Source of the DNA: Chloroflexota bacterium
GTDB lineage: Bacteria; Chloroflexota; UBA11872; VXNJ01
Length of the DNA: 64,000 nt
Assembly: GCA_026707405.1 (NCBI GenBank)
Contig: JAPOWW010000021.1
Location: forward strand, 126,841-190,840
Reading direction: 5' to 3'
Shown here: in pieces, positions 8,435 through 18,278 of the stretch
Numbering within the stretch: position 1 is the first letter of the stretch
How the letters are laid out: every line of letters starts with the position of its first letter
Notes under the pieces: model-generated
Databases searched by the model: none
Told to the model about the DNA's origin: nothing
The model's input: only the letters and a program-made list of their open reading frames with translations
Program-made: the position numbers and the translations under genes

Positions 8435-9175
8435 GTGACCGGGACCGGCGGACGCGGATCGGAGGCCGGCGGCAAGGTGCTGGTGGTCGAAGACGAGTTC
8501 AGCCTGGCGTCTACGATCTCTTACAACCTCAAGCGCGAGGGCTTCGACGCGCACACCTGCGCGCGCGGTGACGAGGCGGTCAAGGCGGCGGCGGACTACG
8601 TTCCCGACCTGATAATCCTGGACATCATGCTGCCGGGGATGGACGGGTTCGAGGTCTGCCGCAAGATTCGCCGCAGCTCGTCGGTGCCGATTCTCATGCT
8701 GACGGCCCGCGACGAGGAGATCGACCGGGTGGTCGGACTCGAAATCGGCGCGGACGACTACCTGACGAAACCCTTTTCGATGCGCGAGCTGATAGCCCGC
8801 ACCAGGGCCATGCTGCGCCGCCGGACCTTGTTGCGGGAAGAACTGGTGACCGCCGAAGCGCAGGAAGCCCGCGACGAATGGCTGGAATCGGACGATCTGA
8901 GGGTCAACACCGCCACGAGGGACGTATTTCTGTCGGACAAGCCTGTTCGGCTCCGCCCGAAGGAGTTCGATCTTCTGACGTTTCTACTGAAGCACAAGCG
9001 GCAGGTCTTCTCGGCCGAGCGGCTGCTCGATCTGGTCTGGGGCTACGAGGCGGCGGTCGACACAGGTACGGTGAGCGTCCACGTCAGCAACTTGCGGCGC
9101 AAGATCGAACGGGACGCCAGCCAACCGCAGCGGCTGGAAACCGTGCGCGGGGTCGGCTATCGGTTCGTTCGCTGA
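8435..9175 (+). CDS. OmpR/PhoB-family response regulator
   Basis: 246 residues: receiver domain (about 13-130) with acidic pocket VVEDE, phospho-acceptor D63 (LIILDIMLPG) and K112 (LTKPF), then a C-terminal winged helix with RPKEFDLL and a VSVHVSNLRRKIE recognition region ending GVGYRF. The start is GTG. The pst operon lies about 1.3 kb downstream, which suggests a PhoB/PhoP role, but no histidine kinase gene is nearby. The 3' end abuts a truncated arsC on the other strand. Confidence 0.88.
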   Translation: MTGTGGRGSEAGGKVLVVEDEFSLASTISYNLKREGFDAHTCARGDEAVKAAADYVPDLIILDIMLPGMDGFEVCRKIRRSSSVPILMLTARDEEIDRVVGLEIGADDYLTKPFSMRELIARTRAMLRRRTLLREELVTAEAQEARDEWLESDDLRVNTATRDVFLSDKPVRLRPKEFDLLTFLLKHKRQVFSAERLLDLVWGYEAAVDTGTVSVHVSNLRRKIERDASQPQRLETVRGVGYRFVR

Positions 9176-9341
9176 TCTGGGGCGCTGAGACTCGGAGACC
9201 TGCCGCGGCGACGACCGGGTTTACAGCTTGCGCTGGGGCCGTTCCGGCGGACTGGACCTCCACGCGCCCTTCTCCCATCGCATCCAGCAGCGGGGCGGCC
9301 ATCTGGCTGCGGCCCGGGTTGTGCACGCAGACGAAGAGCAC
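9176..9341 (-). pseudogene. arsC: Truncated arsenate reductase (arsC)
   Basis: The first 55 or so residues are a clear low-molecular-weight-phosphatase-type ArsC: the P-loop VCVHNPGRSQMAAP and the following VEVQSAGTAPA. Similarity then stops where the frame enters the antisense of the response-regulator gene, so about 60% of the protein is missing, including the resolving cysteines. It starts 17 nt after the aquaporin gene, the aqpS-arsC order known in arsenic operons. A deletion probably joined it to the regulator gene. Confidence 0.75.
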
Positions 9342-9358
9342 CGAGGGCTAGTCGGCAC

Positions 9359-10069
9359 TCACTTAGGAAGCTGATCCTTGGCCGGAGCGGTCTTGGGCAA
9401 CAGAAAGTCGACCACTGTCACAGCCGCGATTGCGCCAATGACCTGGCCGAGCAGGAAACCCGGGACGGACGCCGTGTCGATTCCCGCGAACGAGCCGGTC
9501 ACTGTGCGCGCAACCGTCACCGCCGGGTTGGCGAACGACGTGGAAGCGGTAAAGAAGTAGGCACCGCCTATGTAGGCCCCAACCGCGAACGGGAGCAGCG
9601 TGGTCCGCCCTGACCTGACCGCCGCGAAGATGATGAGGACCAATCCGAACGTCGCGACCGCCTCGGAGAGAACGAGCGTCCAGCCGCCGCGGTCGAGCGT
9701 GGATATCTCGACGGCCGGCTGGCCGAACATCACGTTGGCGAGGACGCACCCGGCGAAAGCTCCAGCGCACTGGGCGATCACGTATCCAACGGCGAGCCGC
9801 CCGCCGGAGCGGTCGAGCAGCCAGTTGGCCAGGGTCACGGCGGGGTTGATCTGCGCTCCCGAAACGGTGAAGAGGGCGATGATTATGGCGATGAGCGCCG
9901 CGGCAGTGGCGAGGGAATTTTGCAGGAGACGAAGTCCGGCGTCGTTCGGACTCAGCTCAGCGGCGGCCCACGCCGACCCGACGACGGCGAGCAGCAGCAA
10001 GGCCGTCCCGATGAACTCCGCCGCGAGCTTGCGCGCGGGGTCGACTATCGAAACGGCGCGGACGCTCAT
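9359..10069 (-). CDS. Aquaporin (MIP family), possible arsenite channel
   Basis: 236 residues with six transmembrane segments and both MIP signature loops intact: INPAVT (NPA at 75-77) and FANPAVTVAR (NPA at 181-183, with the constriction-site Arg after it). It would conduct water or small neutral solutes. A following arsC remnant suggests that it once worked as an AqpS-type arsenite exit channel. That link is inferred from position, and a glycerol or water role is equally possible now. Confidence 0.88.
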   Translation of the reverse strand: MSVRAVSIVDPARKLAAEFIGTALLLLAVVGSAWAAAELSPNDAGLRLLQNSLATAAALIAIIIALFTVSGAQINPAVTLANWLLDRSGGRLAVGYVIAQCAGAFAGCVLANVMFGQPAVEISTLDRGGWTLVLSEAVATFGLVLIIFAAVRSGRTTLLPFAVGAYIGGAYFFTASTSFANPAVTVARTVTGSFAGIDTASVPGFLLGQVIGAIAAVTVVDFLLPKTAPAKDQLPK

Positions 10070-10373
10070 GCAGCCGGCGCCCGGTTTCGACGGCTGGGCA
10101 CGGTTGCGGCCAATTGTTCATATCCCATTAAACGGCGGTCTATGCGGCGTTCCGTTGCGGCGCACGTAGTTTAGGGCCACGGCCATAAGTTGGAGTCCGG
10201 AGAACCGCCCGCAGCGTGGAACCGCCGTAGTGTGTCGACGGCCGCATTCGCGTTCGAGGCCTGGGTTTTGCCTTCTGTCTATATTAGGTAGATAACAAGC
10301 GGGCGCGGACGGCGAGGTCCGGCCGGACCAGACCGGCGCGGCCTAGCTACTCCAGGCGTGATTCCCAATCGAC
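10070..10373. other. Intergenic region between aquaporin and pst operon
   Basis: No coding frame with a credible start is seen. The aquaporin and pstS genes diverge from this gap, so it should hold both promoters. The recognisable signal is the 11-bp-spaced array from 10374 onward. Confidence 0.4.
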
Positions 10374-10452
10374 GTTTAGCCGAACGTTTGGCTCCGCTTA
10401 AACATCGCCCCGATTCAGTTTAAACAGCGTACGTACATTTGAACCTGATAGT
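10374..10452 (+). promoter_or_regulatory. Pho-box-like array and -10 before pstS
   Basis: Similar 7-mers recur in 11-bp steps: GTTTAGC (10374), CGTTTGG (10385), GCTTAAA (10396) and GTTTAAA (10418), with the 10407 position degenerate. An 11-bp period is typical of PhoB/PhoP sites (7-bp repeat plus 4-bp spacer). A GATAGT box at 10447-10452 could be the -10, with the last repeat near the -35 position. It lies 60-140 nt upstream of the pstS start. Confidence 0.5.
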
Positions 10453-10512
10453 GTGCATGACTTGCCTTCTATCGATTAGCGGCAAGCACGAGCTTGTTTG
10501 TGGGAGGTCCGA

Positions 10513-11610
10513 TTGAAAGGAATCACCCGGCGGCGCGCCCTGGGGCTCTTGGGAGCCGGGGCGGCCCTATCCGGCGCGGCCGTCCTGGCCGGTTGCGGGG
10601 AGACTCAGGCTGTGACGGAGACGAAGGCTGGGGAGGCGCCGGTCGGGAAGATCGTCACGGTAACGGCGGCTGCCGGAGAGATGGAGGGGACGATTCTGGT
10701 GGACGGCTCCAGCACCGTCGGCCCGATATCGCAGGCGGTGGCCGAGGAGTACCAGGCCCTCTTCCCAAAGGTCCGCGTGCCGGTTGGGATCTCCGGCAGC
10801 GGCGGCGGATTCAAGAAGTTCTGCAGGCTCGAGACGGACATTTCCGACGCGTCGCGATTCATCAAGGAATCCGAGCAGGCCCTCTGCGGCGAGAACAACG
10901 TGGGTTACATAGAGCTGCCGGTGGCCATCGACGGCATCGCGGTGGTGGTCAATCCCCAGAACAGCGTGGTAGGCGATTGCGTCACCATCGAAGAGCTCAA
11001 CAAGATGTGGGACCCCTCGTCCGAGGAGAACGTCACGAACTGGTCGCAGGTCAGGGACGGCTTGCCGGCCGATGACTTTGCGCTCTACGGTCCGGGCGCC
11101 GACTCCGGCACCTACGACTACTTCACCAAGGTGGTCAACGGCAGAGAAGGCGCGAGCCGCGGCGACTACACGCCGAGCGAAGACGACAACGTGCTCGTGC
11201 AGGGAGTTTCGGGCGACCTCAACGCGCTGGGGTTCTTCGGACTCGCCTACTACGAGCAGAACGTCGATCTCGTTAAGGCTTTGGAAGTCGACGACGGATC
11301 CGGCTGCATTTTCCCCAATATCGATGACGTGCTGACCGGACAGTACCCGCTCTCGCGGGCCATCTTCATATACGTCAGCACGCAGGCGGCTGAGCGTCCC
11401 GAAGTGCAGGCATTCATAGAGTTCTACATGAAGAACGCCGCCGGCCTGGTGGGGCAGATTGGATACGTTCCACTGCCCGACGAGTTGTACGAGATGGGCC
11501 TGGAACGATTCGAGCAGCGCAAAGTCGGCAGTCTGAATAGCGCGGATGCAGACTACGAGTTCTCTTCGAGCCCGGCCGCGATAATCGAAGCCTGGAAGAA
11601 CGGAGCGTAA
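10513..11610 (+). CDS. pstS: Phosphate ABC transporter substrate-binding lipoprotein
   Basis: 365 residues from a TTG that has GGGAGG 6 nt upstream. The N-terminus carries a twin-arginine-like [12 protein letters not shown] stretch and a lipobox ending LAGC, so it is probably an exported lipoprotein. The mature part has the PstS phosphate-loop pattern DGSSTVGPI, then [10 protein letters not shown] and ISDASR, typical of the larger PstS group. It delivers phosphate to PstCAB, encoded directly downstream. Confidence 0.92.
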   Translation: MKGITRRRALGLLGAGAALSGAAVLAGCGETQAVTETKAGEAPVGKIVTVTAAAGEMEGTILVDGSSTVGPISQAVAEEYQALFPKVRVPVGISGSGGGFKKFCRLETDISDASRFIKESEQALCGENNVGYIELPVAIDGIAVVVNPQNSVVGDCVTIEELNKMWDPSSEENVTNWSQVRDGLPADDFALYGPGADSGTYDYFTKVVNGREGASRGDYTPSEDDNVLVQGVSGDLNALGFFGLAYYEQNVDLVKALEVDDGSGCIFPNIDDVLTGQYPLSRAIFIYVSTQAAERPEVQAFIEFYMKNAAGLVGQIGYVPLPDELYEMGLERFEQRKVGSLNSADADYEFSSSPAAIIEAWKNGA

Positions 11611-11706
11611 CGATCAGAAAGCCCGTTGCCGCCGTTGGCCGCGGCAGGCGCAGCCCGCGTCAGCTAACGGACCGATTCTTGTGGAGGCGCGAGTGACTCC
11701 AGCGAC

Positions 11707-12666
11707 ATGAGTGAAATGATCCAGGCGCCCCGGCGCGGCGGGGTCGAGGCCCTCGGCGATTTGACTTCGAGAGGCCCGGCCCGGAAGCGCCGGGCGATTA
11801 TCGAGCGCGCAATTCAGGCCGTCCTGTTTGCGTGCGCGGCCATTTCGATACTCACCACGTTTGGAATCGTTGCCACGCTGCTGGGCGAGACGATCCAGTT
11901 TCTCCGCCAGGTTTCCATAGTCGAATTCCTGACCGGCACGCGCTGGACCCCGCTGTTCGCCTCGAAGCACTTCGGAGTGCTGCCGCTCGTCAACGGCACG
12001 ATAGCGGTCGCGTTCGTCGCGATGGTCGTGGCGCTGCCGGTCGGGATTCTGACGGCGATCTTTCTCAGCGAATACGCGCCGACCCGGTTCCGCAGCGTGC
12101 TCAAGCCCATACTGGAAGTGCTTGCGGGAATCCCGACGGTTGTCTACGGCTACTTCGCGCTGCTCTTCATCACCCCGATACTCCGGGAAATATTCCCGCA
12201 GACGGGGATATTCAACGTCGCCAGCGCGGGCATCGTGATGGGCTTCATGATCCTGCCGATGATGGCTTCCATCAGCGAGGACGCCCTGCGCGCTGTGCCG
12301 TCGGGACTCCGGGAGGGGGCGTATGCGCTGGGCGCGACCAAATACCAGACCGTGACGCGGGTGGTCGTGCCTGGGGCGCTATCGGGAATCCTGGCCGCCG
12401 TGATCCTCTCGATCTCCCGCGCGATCGGCGAGACGATGATCGTCGCAATCGCCGCCGGACTCCAGCCGAAGATGGGGTTCAACCTCCTTCAGTCGATGGA
12501 GACGATGACGGCTTACATCGTGCAGGTGAGCCTGGGCGACACGCCCCAGGACACCATCGAGTTCCAGACCATTTTTGCGGTCGGTACGCTCCTGTTTCTC
12601 ATGACCTTCGTCATGAACGTCGTTAGCGACTGGCTCGTGCGGCGGTTCCGGGAAGCGTACGAGTGA
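11707..12666 (+). CDS. pstC: Phosphate ABC transporter permease PstC
   Basis: 319 residues with six transmembrane segments and the binding-protein-dependent permease (EAA) loop near residues 195-230 ([22 protein letters not shown]). No strong Shine-Dalgarno precedes this ATG. The 96-nt gap after pstS is the only sizeable gap in the operon. The stop overlaps the pstA GTG by 4 nt. Confidence 0.93.
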   Translation: MSEMIQAPRRGGVEALGDLTSRGPARKRRAIIERAIQAVLFACAAISILTTFGIVATLLGETIQFLRQVSIVEFLTGTRWTPLFASKHFGVLPLVNGTIAVAFVAMVVALPVGILTAIFLSEYAPTRFRSVLKPILEVLAGIPTVVYGYFALLFITPILREIFPQTGIFNVASAGIVMGFMILPMMASISEDALRAVPSGLREGAYALGATKYQTVTRVVVPGALSGILAAVILSISRAIGETMIVAIAAGLQPKMGFNLLQSMETMTAYIVQVSLGDTPQDTIEFQTIFAVGTLLFLMTFVMNVVSDWLVRRFREAYE

Positions 12667-13544
12667 TCACCCTCGGAGAGACCGGTACCAGGTTTCACAC
12701 GATCTACCGGCGCGTAGTAGGCAGGGGATTCGCGACCGCGACGTTGACCGCAACGCTGCTGGGCGTGGTGATGCTGGCCGTGCTCATGTTCGACGTATTT
12801 CGAGACGGCGCCCACGAGGTGGATGGCGATTTTCTGACAAGCTACCCGTCGCGGTTTCCGGAAAAGTCGGGGCTTCGCTCGGCCCTGCTGGGGACGGCCT
12901 GGATGCTCGGACTGACGGCCGCGATGGCCTTTCCGATCGGGGTCGGCGCGGCCATTTATATGGAGGAATACGCGCCCAACAACTGGCTCACGCGCGTGAT
13001 ACAGATAAACATCGCGAATCTTGCCGGAGTGCCTTCCGTCGTGTACGGATTGCTGGGGCTGGGCGTGTTCGTGCGAGCGATGGAGCTGGGCCGGTCGGTG
13101 CTGGCCGGTTCCATGACGATGTCGCTGCTGATATTGCCGCTGATCATCGTTGCGTCGAGGGAGGCGATCAGGGCTGTTCCCGACTCGCTTCGCGAAGCGT
13201 CACTGGCGCTTGGCGCGTCGCGCTGGCAGATGGTGTCGCGCACCGTGCTGCCGAGCGCCATGCCCGGCATTCTCACCGGGACCATACTGGCGCTTTCACG
13301 GGCGATTGGTGAAACGGCCCCGCTGATCACCATCGGCGCCCTCACCTACATAGCGTTCGACCCGCAGGGGCCGATGGACCTGTTCACGGTCCTGCCGATA
13401 CAGATTTTCAACTGGGTATCGCTGCCGCAGAAGGAGTTTCACAGTCTGGCGGCGGGCGGCATCGTCGTTCTGCTGGTAGTGCTGCTGCTCAGCAACTCGG
13501 TGGCCATCCTCATACGCAACAGATTTGAGCGGAGGCGGTATTGA
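12663..13544 (+). CDS. pstA: Phosphate ABC transporter permease PstA
   Basis: 293 residues from GTG, six transmembrane segments. The EAA loop [20 protein letters not shown] confirms the permease family. It forms the membrane channel with PstC. Four-base overlaps with pstC before and pstB after show translational coupling. Confidence 0.93.
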   Translation: MITLGETGTRFHTIYRRVVGRGFATATLTATLLGVVMLAVLMFDVFRDGAHEVDGDFLTSYPSRFPEKSGLRSALLGTAWMLGLTAAMAFPIGVGAAIYMEEYAPNNWLTRVIQINIANLAGVPSVVYGLLGLGVFVRAMELGRSVLAGSMTMSLLILPLIIVASREAIRAVPDSLREASLALGASRWQMVSRTVLPSAMPGILTGTILALSRAIGETAPLITIGALTYIAFDPQGPMDLFTVLPIQIFNWVSLPQKEFHSLAAGGIVVLLVVLLLSNSVAILIRNRFERRRY

Positions 13545-14371
13545 TCGGACTGCAAATAGGCAAGACGGTCTTTCGGGCGCCGGAATCGGAGCGGCCGGAG
13601 GCGCCGGAGGAGATCATTCTCTCCACGAGGAATCTGAGCTTCTGGTACGGAGAGAAGCAGGCTCTCGACGGCATCAGCATGGAGATTCCCGTCCGGCAGG
13701 TTACGGCGATCATAGGACCGTCCGGGTGCGGGAAAAGCACCTATCTGCGGTGCTTCAACCGCATGAACGAGCTGATTCCCGGTTCTAACCTCGACGGCTC
13801 GGTCGAGTATCGCGGCAGGGACATCAACGACGGCCGCGTCGATCCCGTGAGCATTCGCCGGCAGATTGGCATGGTATTTCAGAAGCCGAACCCGTTTCCC
13901 AAGTCGATCTACGACAACATCGTCTTTGGCGCGAAGGTGAACGGCATGTCGGCGGACATGGACGAGCTGGTGGAGACGTCGCTTCGCAAGGCCGCGCTGT
14001 GGGACGAGGTCAAGAACGATCTCAAGCAGAGCGGCCTGGCTCTGTCGGGCGGACAGCAGCAGCGCCTCTGCATCGCGCGCGCGCTGGCGGTCGAGCCGGA
14101 GGTCATCTTGATGGATGAGCCGTGCTCGGCCCTCGACCCGATTGCGACCACGCGCATCGAGGATCTCATCCGAACGCTGCGGGAGACCTACACCATTGTC
14201 ATCGTGACCCACAACATGCAGCAGGCGGCGCGCGTCTCCGACAAGACCGCCTTCTTTACGGTCGGCGAAAGTGGGGGTGGGGAGCTCGTCGAGTTCGACG
14301 AGACTCACCGGTTGTTCACGACCCCGAGCGATCCGCGGACCGAGGCTTACATAACCGGGCGGTTCGGCTAG
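13541..14371 (+). CDS. pstB: Phosphate ABC transporter ATPase PstB
   Basis: 276 residues from TTG overlapping the pstA stop. Walker [10 protein letters not shown] (about 59-67), signature LSGGQQQRL, Walker B VILMDEP and the H-loop TH are all intact. The N-terminus is about 20 residues longer than typical PstB. No PhoU gene follows; the next gene is convergent. Confidence 0.95.
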   Translation: MIGLQIGKTVFRAPESERPEAPEEIILSTRNLSFWYGEKQALDGISMEIPVRQVTAIIGPSGCGKSTYLRCFNRMNELIPGSNLDGSVEYRGRDINDGRVDPVSIRRQIGMVFQKPNPFPKSIYDNIVFGAKVNGMSADMDELVETSLRKAALWDEVKNDLKQSGLALSGGQQQRLCIARALAVEPEVILMDEPCSALDPIATTRIEDLIRTLRETYTIVIVTHNMQQAARVSDKTAFFTVGESGGGELVEFDETHRLFTTPSDPRTEAYITGRFG

Positions 14372-14396
14372 CTCTTCGAGCTCAAAGGTGGCTGCG

Positions 14397-15878
14397 CTAC
14401 ATCCATCTGCGGAGCTTCGGCGAGGAGGCGCGCTTCCACGCCGATCTCCATTCGGATCTCAGAGTCGCCGCCGCGGCGAGCTGAAGACCAGCCAGCTGTC
14501 CGGCGGCGAAGGCCACCTCGTGGTCGTGGGCGGCTGACCGCGACTTGAGCCATTCGGCGGCGCCGAGCGCGTCGCGATGGTCGCCGAGAGTCTCCTGGAC
14601 TCGTGAGACTGCCTTGGCAAACTCAGCGGCGGGACGGCCTACCGCCGGCTCGACCGCGTCGGCGGCATAGCGGGTCTGCTTGGCTTTGAGCCTGATATCG
14701 TGCAGAACTTCATCCGGCGGATTCCGGCCGGCCGCCACGGTCGCGCGGTGCAGTCTTCGCCACGGCTTCGCGGCGAGCTTTGGCAGCAGCTTCCGGGCCG
14801 GTCTGTCGGCTTCGGGCAGGGTCTTCGGATTACGCGCCGCGCCGTCGAGAAGGTCGAGCAACCGGTTGGTTCGCTCGTCTCGCAGGGCTTCGATCATCTT
14901 GCCGCGAGCTTGGCCGCGCTCGCGCTCAAGGTCCGCGAGGATTCCCTTCAGGGAATCCCCGTCAAGCTCCGGGATTAGAGCGGCGTCTCGCCGGAGCCGC
15001 TCCCGCAGGACGTCGGCATCTCGAATCGGTCCCAACCGGGTCGCGAAAGCGCGAAGCTCGGAGCGAAGATGCCGGCGCCAGCCGGGATCGAGCAGGGGCT
15101 GAAACGTTCGAAGATTGGATCGGAGTCTGCGGGCCGCCACGCGCACCTGATGGACGGCCTCGATATCTTCGTCCAGGTAAAGGCCGGGCAGGTTCATGAC
15201 GAACCGCTGGACGGCCGCGCCGATGGAGTCCTTGATCACCGAGCGGGCCGCGGCCTTCTTCCGCGTACGTGGGGCTGCCGGGAAGGAGCTTACGTTCAGT
15301 TGACTGCCTAGGGCGCGGGCGAGCTTTGGAACTTTGACTATGTCGCCGGCCCCATCCGCTTGGAGCCTGCGAACGGCCGTTTCGAGAATGGAGTCGGGCG
15401 CTTCGGGACCAAGCTCGACCTCGATCTCGCCAAACGAGGCGGTCACGCTTCCGTTTTGTCGGGCTTCGACCGTGTCGTAGTCCAACTCGGCCACGACCCC
15501 TCCGCGCGAGTCCGCGAAGCGAAGTCCCTCGCGGAGGGTGCGCAGTCGCGCGACGCGCTTGACCGGCGATCCGCGCGCAAAAGCCCGGATCAGGTCGAGC
15601 GCGTCCGCCGGAGGTGAGTCTGATTCGCCGGCAATGCGAATCTCGTCTCGTTCCAGCCCGACCAGCTTCCGATCCTTCGGAATCTTGACCTTCCAGCCGT
15701 CACCAGGACGAAACCGCAGCGTGCATCCCCAGCGGACGAGCCGGTAGTCGTCGGTATCCCAATATTCCGTGACGATCTCGCGACGCGGCAGTGCCGTAAC
15801 GACGGTGTCGTCGAGAATGGAGTATCGGGGAGAATACGCGAAGCTGCCGACCTCCAGCTTGACTTCCCGCTCCCGCAT
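14397..15878 (-). CDS. CYTH-CHAD domain protein (polyphosphate-associated)
   Basis: About 493 residues. The N-terminal CYTH domain starts EREVKLEV (the ExExK motif), with further basic and acidic tunnel residues to about 200. The C-terminal CHAD domain (about 215-490) has repeated conserved histidines and basic residues such as EAVHQVRVAARRLRSNL, which bind polyphosphate in known CHAD proteins. The second ATG of the frame is chosen because it sits exactly at the CYTH motif. It lies convergent to pstB and downstream of ppx-tmk-tmk, with a divergent gene in between. Confidence 0.88.
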   Translation of the reverse strand: MREREVKLEVGSFAYSPRYSILDDTVVTALPRREIVTEYWDTDDYRLVRWGCTLRFRPGDGWKVKIPKDRKLVGLERDEIRIAGESDSPPADALDLIRAFARGSPVKRVARLRTLREGLRFADSRGGVVAELDYDTVEARQNGSVTASFGEIEVELGPEAPDSILETAVRRLQADGAGDIVKVPKLARALGSQLNVSSFPAAPRTRKKAAARSVIKDSIGAAVQRFVMNLPGLYLDEDIEAVHQVRVAARRLRSNLRTFQPLLDPGWRRHLRSELRAFATRLGPIRDADVLRERLRRDAALIPELDGDSLKGILADLERERGQARGKMIEALRDERTNRLLDLLDGAARNPKTLPEADRPARKLLPKLAAKPWRRLHRATVAAGRNPPDEVLHDIRLKAKQTRYAADAVEPAVGRPAAEFAKAVSRVQETLGDHRDALGAAEWLKSRSAAHDHEVAFAAGQLAGLQLAAAATLRSEWRSAWKRASSPKLRRWM

Positions 15879-16076
15879 AATCCCCGCTCGCATACATGTC
15901 GGCTGGCCACCGGTGGGGCTGCCGGGGCCGGAGCTTTGCTGAAGAAGGACCCTGGACTTGCAGATGGAAAACCGGCCGGCTCGCCTCCGGAGGGACGGCG
16001 ATTCTACACCATCTATGATGTCGGATATCTGGCGAAAACGAATTAGCTGCTGAGTGACAGGAAAGAACCGGTTAAC

Positions 16077-16775
16077 GTGGGGCGACTAGACGGTCTAGAG
16101 CGGTTCTATGAAATCCTTGCTGCTTTGGAGCGAAAGACCAATGGCCCCCGAATCCTCGCCCATTGTTCCGGGCGCATGGATTGGCCTCGCCGGGGCGTCT
16201 ATTTCTTCCGCGAAATCGGTGAGGAACGCTCTGATACAGGGGATGGCCCGCGCATCGTGCGCGTTGGTACTCACGCGACTAAAGCTGGCGCAAGCAGCAC
16301 ATTGTGGCAACGCCTGAGGACACATCGGGGGACTGTCCACCCTTACGGCGGCAATCATGGCAGCTCGATCTTCCGGGGGCATGTCGGAAAGTCCTTGATC
16401 AGACGTGATGACCTTACATGCCCGTCGTGGGGACGGTATCGCCCAACAAAGCCTTACGACATAGATGCCGAAGCGACTGTAGAGCGAAAGGTCAGCGACG
16501 CCATTGGCGCGATGCCATTTCTTTGGCTTGCCGTGACGGACGAACCGGGTCCAAGGACCTTGAGAGCGTACATCGAGCGCAACGCCATCGCGCTGCTGAG
16601 CAATTACCGCAAACCCCAATTGGATCCCCCTTCCCGCCGATGGCTCGGTCGTTGGCGCGACCAGAAACGAGTGGAGAAGTCCGGATTATGGAATTCCAAT
16701 CACGTTGATGAGAAATATGATCCGGGGTTCCTCGAAGTACTGGAATCCCACGTGGACGCGATGTGCGTGGAATGA
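16077..16775 (+). CDS. GIY-YIG-like nuclease-fold protein
   Basis: 232 residues from GTG. The region RRGVYFFREIGE, followed about 20 residues later by RIVRVGTHA and then TLWQRLRTHRG, matches the G-Y-F ... R-V-G-T / R-L-x-x-H core of GIY-YIG nucleases. No other domain is recognised. It is the only plus-strand gene between pstB and ppx, and it separates the CHAD gene from the tmk-like genes, so it may be a later insertion. Activity and target are unknown. Confidence 0.55.
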   Translation: MGRLDGLERFYEILAALERKTNGPRILAHCSGRMDWPRRGVYFFREIGEERSDTGDGPRIVRVGTHATKAGASSTLWQRLRTHRGTVHPYGGNHGSSIFRGHVGKSLIRRDDLTCPSWGRYRPTKPYDIDAEATVERKVSDAIGAMPFLWLAVTDEPGPRTLRAYIERNAIALLSNYRKPQLDPPSRRWLGRWRDQKRVEKSGLWNSNHVDEKYDPGFLEVLESHVDAMCVE

Positions 16776-16803
16776 TGGTTTTCGTAATTCAACGGGCTAG
16801 TAG

Positions 16804-17529
16804 CTAGACCGGCGGGTCCAAGTCCTCATCCGCCATCTGGCGGACTTCGTCGCGAATTACTTCGAGGATGGCCGAAAACGTGGCGGAAATTGGACCGTTG
16901 GCGTCGATCATGACGAAATCGTGGATAGCCGCCAGGCTGCGGAACTCGGCGATCATCTCGTTTTGGTAGTCGACGTATGTGGTGTGCTGGTCCTGACCCC
17001 GCAAGAAGTCCTGTCCCGATTCCCAGTAGTCGAATCCTCCGGCGGTGGCGAGGATGCGGGAAAGCAGATGGTCGACGTCGACGTCCAGGTAGATGACCCG
17101 GTCTGGAATGGCGGCGAAGCCGTAGACGTCCTGCATCCACTCCGGCGATACGCCCCTGACCGACGCCCTGGCAATCAGGGAGTACATATAGCGGTCGGCC
17201 AGCACGATCAGCCCCGCCCGCAGAGCGGGGATTATGGTGCGTTCGAGTCGGTCGGCGAAGTCGGTCGCGTAGAACAGGTTCAGCGTGAGCGGGTCGAGGT
17301 TGTGGCCGGTCTTGGCCCGCTCGATCCCCCTGCCGGCAAGTTCCGACCTGGTGAGACCGGTATCGGCCACGCCGTAGCCGTGGTCCTCCAGCCACTCCTT
17401 GGTAAGCCGGATATGAGTGGACCTGCCCGAGCCGTCGGGACCTTCGAACACGATAAGCCGCCCCGGAAACCTGCCCTCGTCGGCTCTCAGCGGCGGCTCG
17501 CCGTAGAACTTCAGCTTGCGCTCGTTCAC
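16804..17529 (-). CDS. Thymidylate-kinase-like protein, Walker A Lys to Arg
   Basis: 241 residues from a GTG overlapping the previous gene by 4 nt. It has the thymidylate-kinase fold: P-loop FEGPDGSGRST (about 28-38), DRY-type motif VLADRYMYS, and the lid-side YESGQDF-like region. The invariant P-loop Lys is Arg. Genuine Tmk is smaller (about 205-215 residues) and rarely paired. Being third in a ppx operon, it may phosphorylate something other than dTMP or bind polyphosphate. That is inference. Confidence 0.75.
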   Translation of the reverse strand: MNERKLKFYGEPPLRADEGRFPGRLIVFEGPDGSGRSTHIRLTKEWLEDHGYGVADTGLTRSELAGRGIERAKTGHNLDPLTLNLFYATDFADRLERTIIPALRAGLIVLADRYMYSLIARASVRGVSPEWMQDVYGFAAIPDRVIYLDVDVDHLLSRILATAGGFDYWESGQDFLRGQDQHTTYVDYQNEMIAEFRSLAAIHDFVMIDANGPISATFSAILEVIRDEVRQMADEDLDPPV

Positions 17530-18278
17530 CGCCCGAAAAGCTCCGGCATGTACCGGCCGCTCAGATCGAACTCGGAGAGGGCCGCCGCCAGTTCTCCGTC
17601 GTCGGCTTTGGTGACGCCGCTCAGGAGAGGTTCGACGACTTGCCGCATCTTGCGCTGCTGCAAAACCAGCGACTCGGTGGCGTCGATTCGATAGAGACCG
17701 AAATCGTCGACCATGCTGTCGTATTGGTCCTTGATCATTCCCTGGAAGATCCGAAACGACTCGAACGGGTTGTCGCTAAGTTCAAGGTCCATTCCCGCTT
17801 CGTAGTACTTGACGGCGTCGCGTCCGGCCTCGATGCGGCGGATGGCCTCGTCCAGAGGCACGTCGAAGTAGAAGGCCATGGTGGGTTCCGGGGCGAATGA
17901 GTACAAGCGCCGCAGCCACCGGGAACTCATCCCCCTGGCGCCGTCGCGCGCGTAGGCAGTGTAAACATAGCGGTCGGCCAGGACGACGGCCCCGGCGCGC
18001 AGCGCGGGGAGTATCTGGTCGTTAACCCGGTTGGCGAAGTCGCAGGCGTGGATCAGGCTGAAGCTCAGCGGAGTCAGCAGGCGGCGGCGCTTTCCGCGGC
18101 GCGTGGTCCTGCGGACGATCGGCGACGAATTCCACTCGGTGAACACGACCAGGTAGCCCTGGCTGACGAGCCATTTGTGCAGCAGGTCGATCTGCGTACT
18201 CTTGCCCGAGCCGTCGATGCCCTCGACGACGAACAGCTTGCCGGGCGGAGCCTCCCTGTCTGAATTCGAACTGTTCAT
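17526..18278 (-). CDS. Thymidylate-kinase-like protein, canonical P-loop
   Basis: 250 residues. The ATG overlaps the ppx stop (ATGA), which is why it is chosen over an upstream ATG at 18353. P-loop VEGIDGSGKST (about 15-25) and VLADRYVYT are intact. It resembles the next gene in length and layout, so they are probably an ancient tandem duplication. One of the pair could be the cell's dTMP kinase. The long insert after the P-loop (RRTTRRGKRRRL) is Arg/Lys-rich, as would suit an anionic polymer or nucleic acid. Confidence 0.8.
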   Translation of the reverse strand: MNSSNSDREAPPGKLFVVEGIDGSGKSTQIDLLHKWLVSQGYLVVFTEWNSSPIVRRTTRRGKRRRLLTPLSFSLIHACDFANRVNDQILPALRAGAVVLADRYVYTAYARDGARGMSSRWLRRLYSFAPEPTMAFYFDVPLDEAIRRIEAGRDAVKYYEAGMDLELSDNPFESFRIFQGMIKDQYDSMVDDFGLYRIDATESLVLQQRKMRQVVEPLLSGVTKADDGELAAALSEFDLSGRYMPELFGR

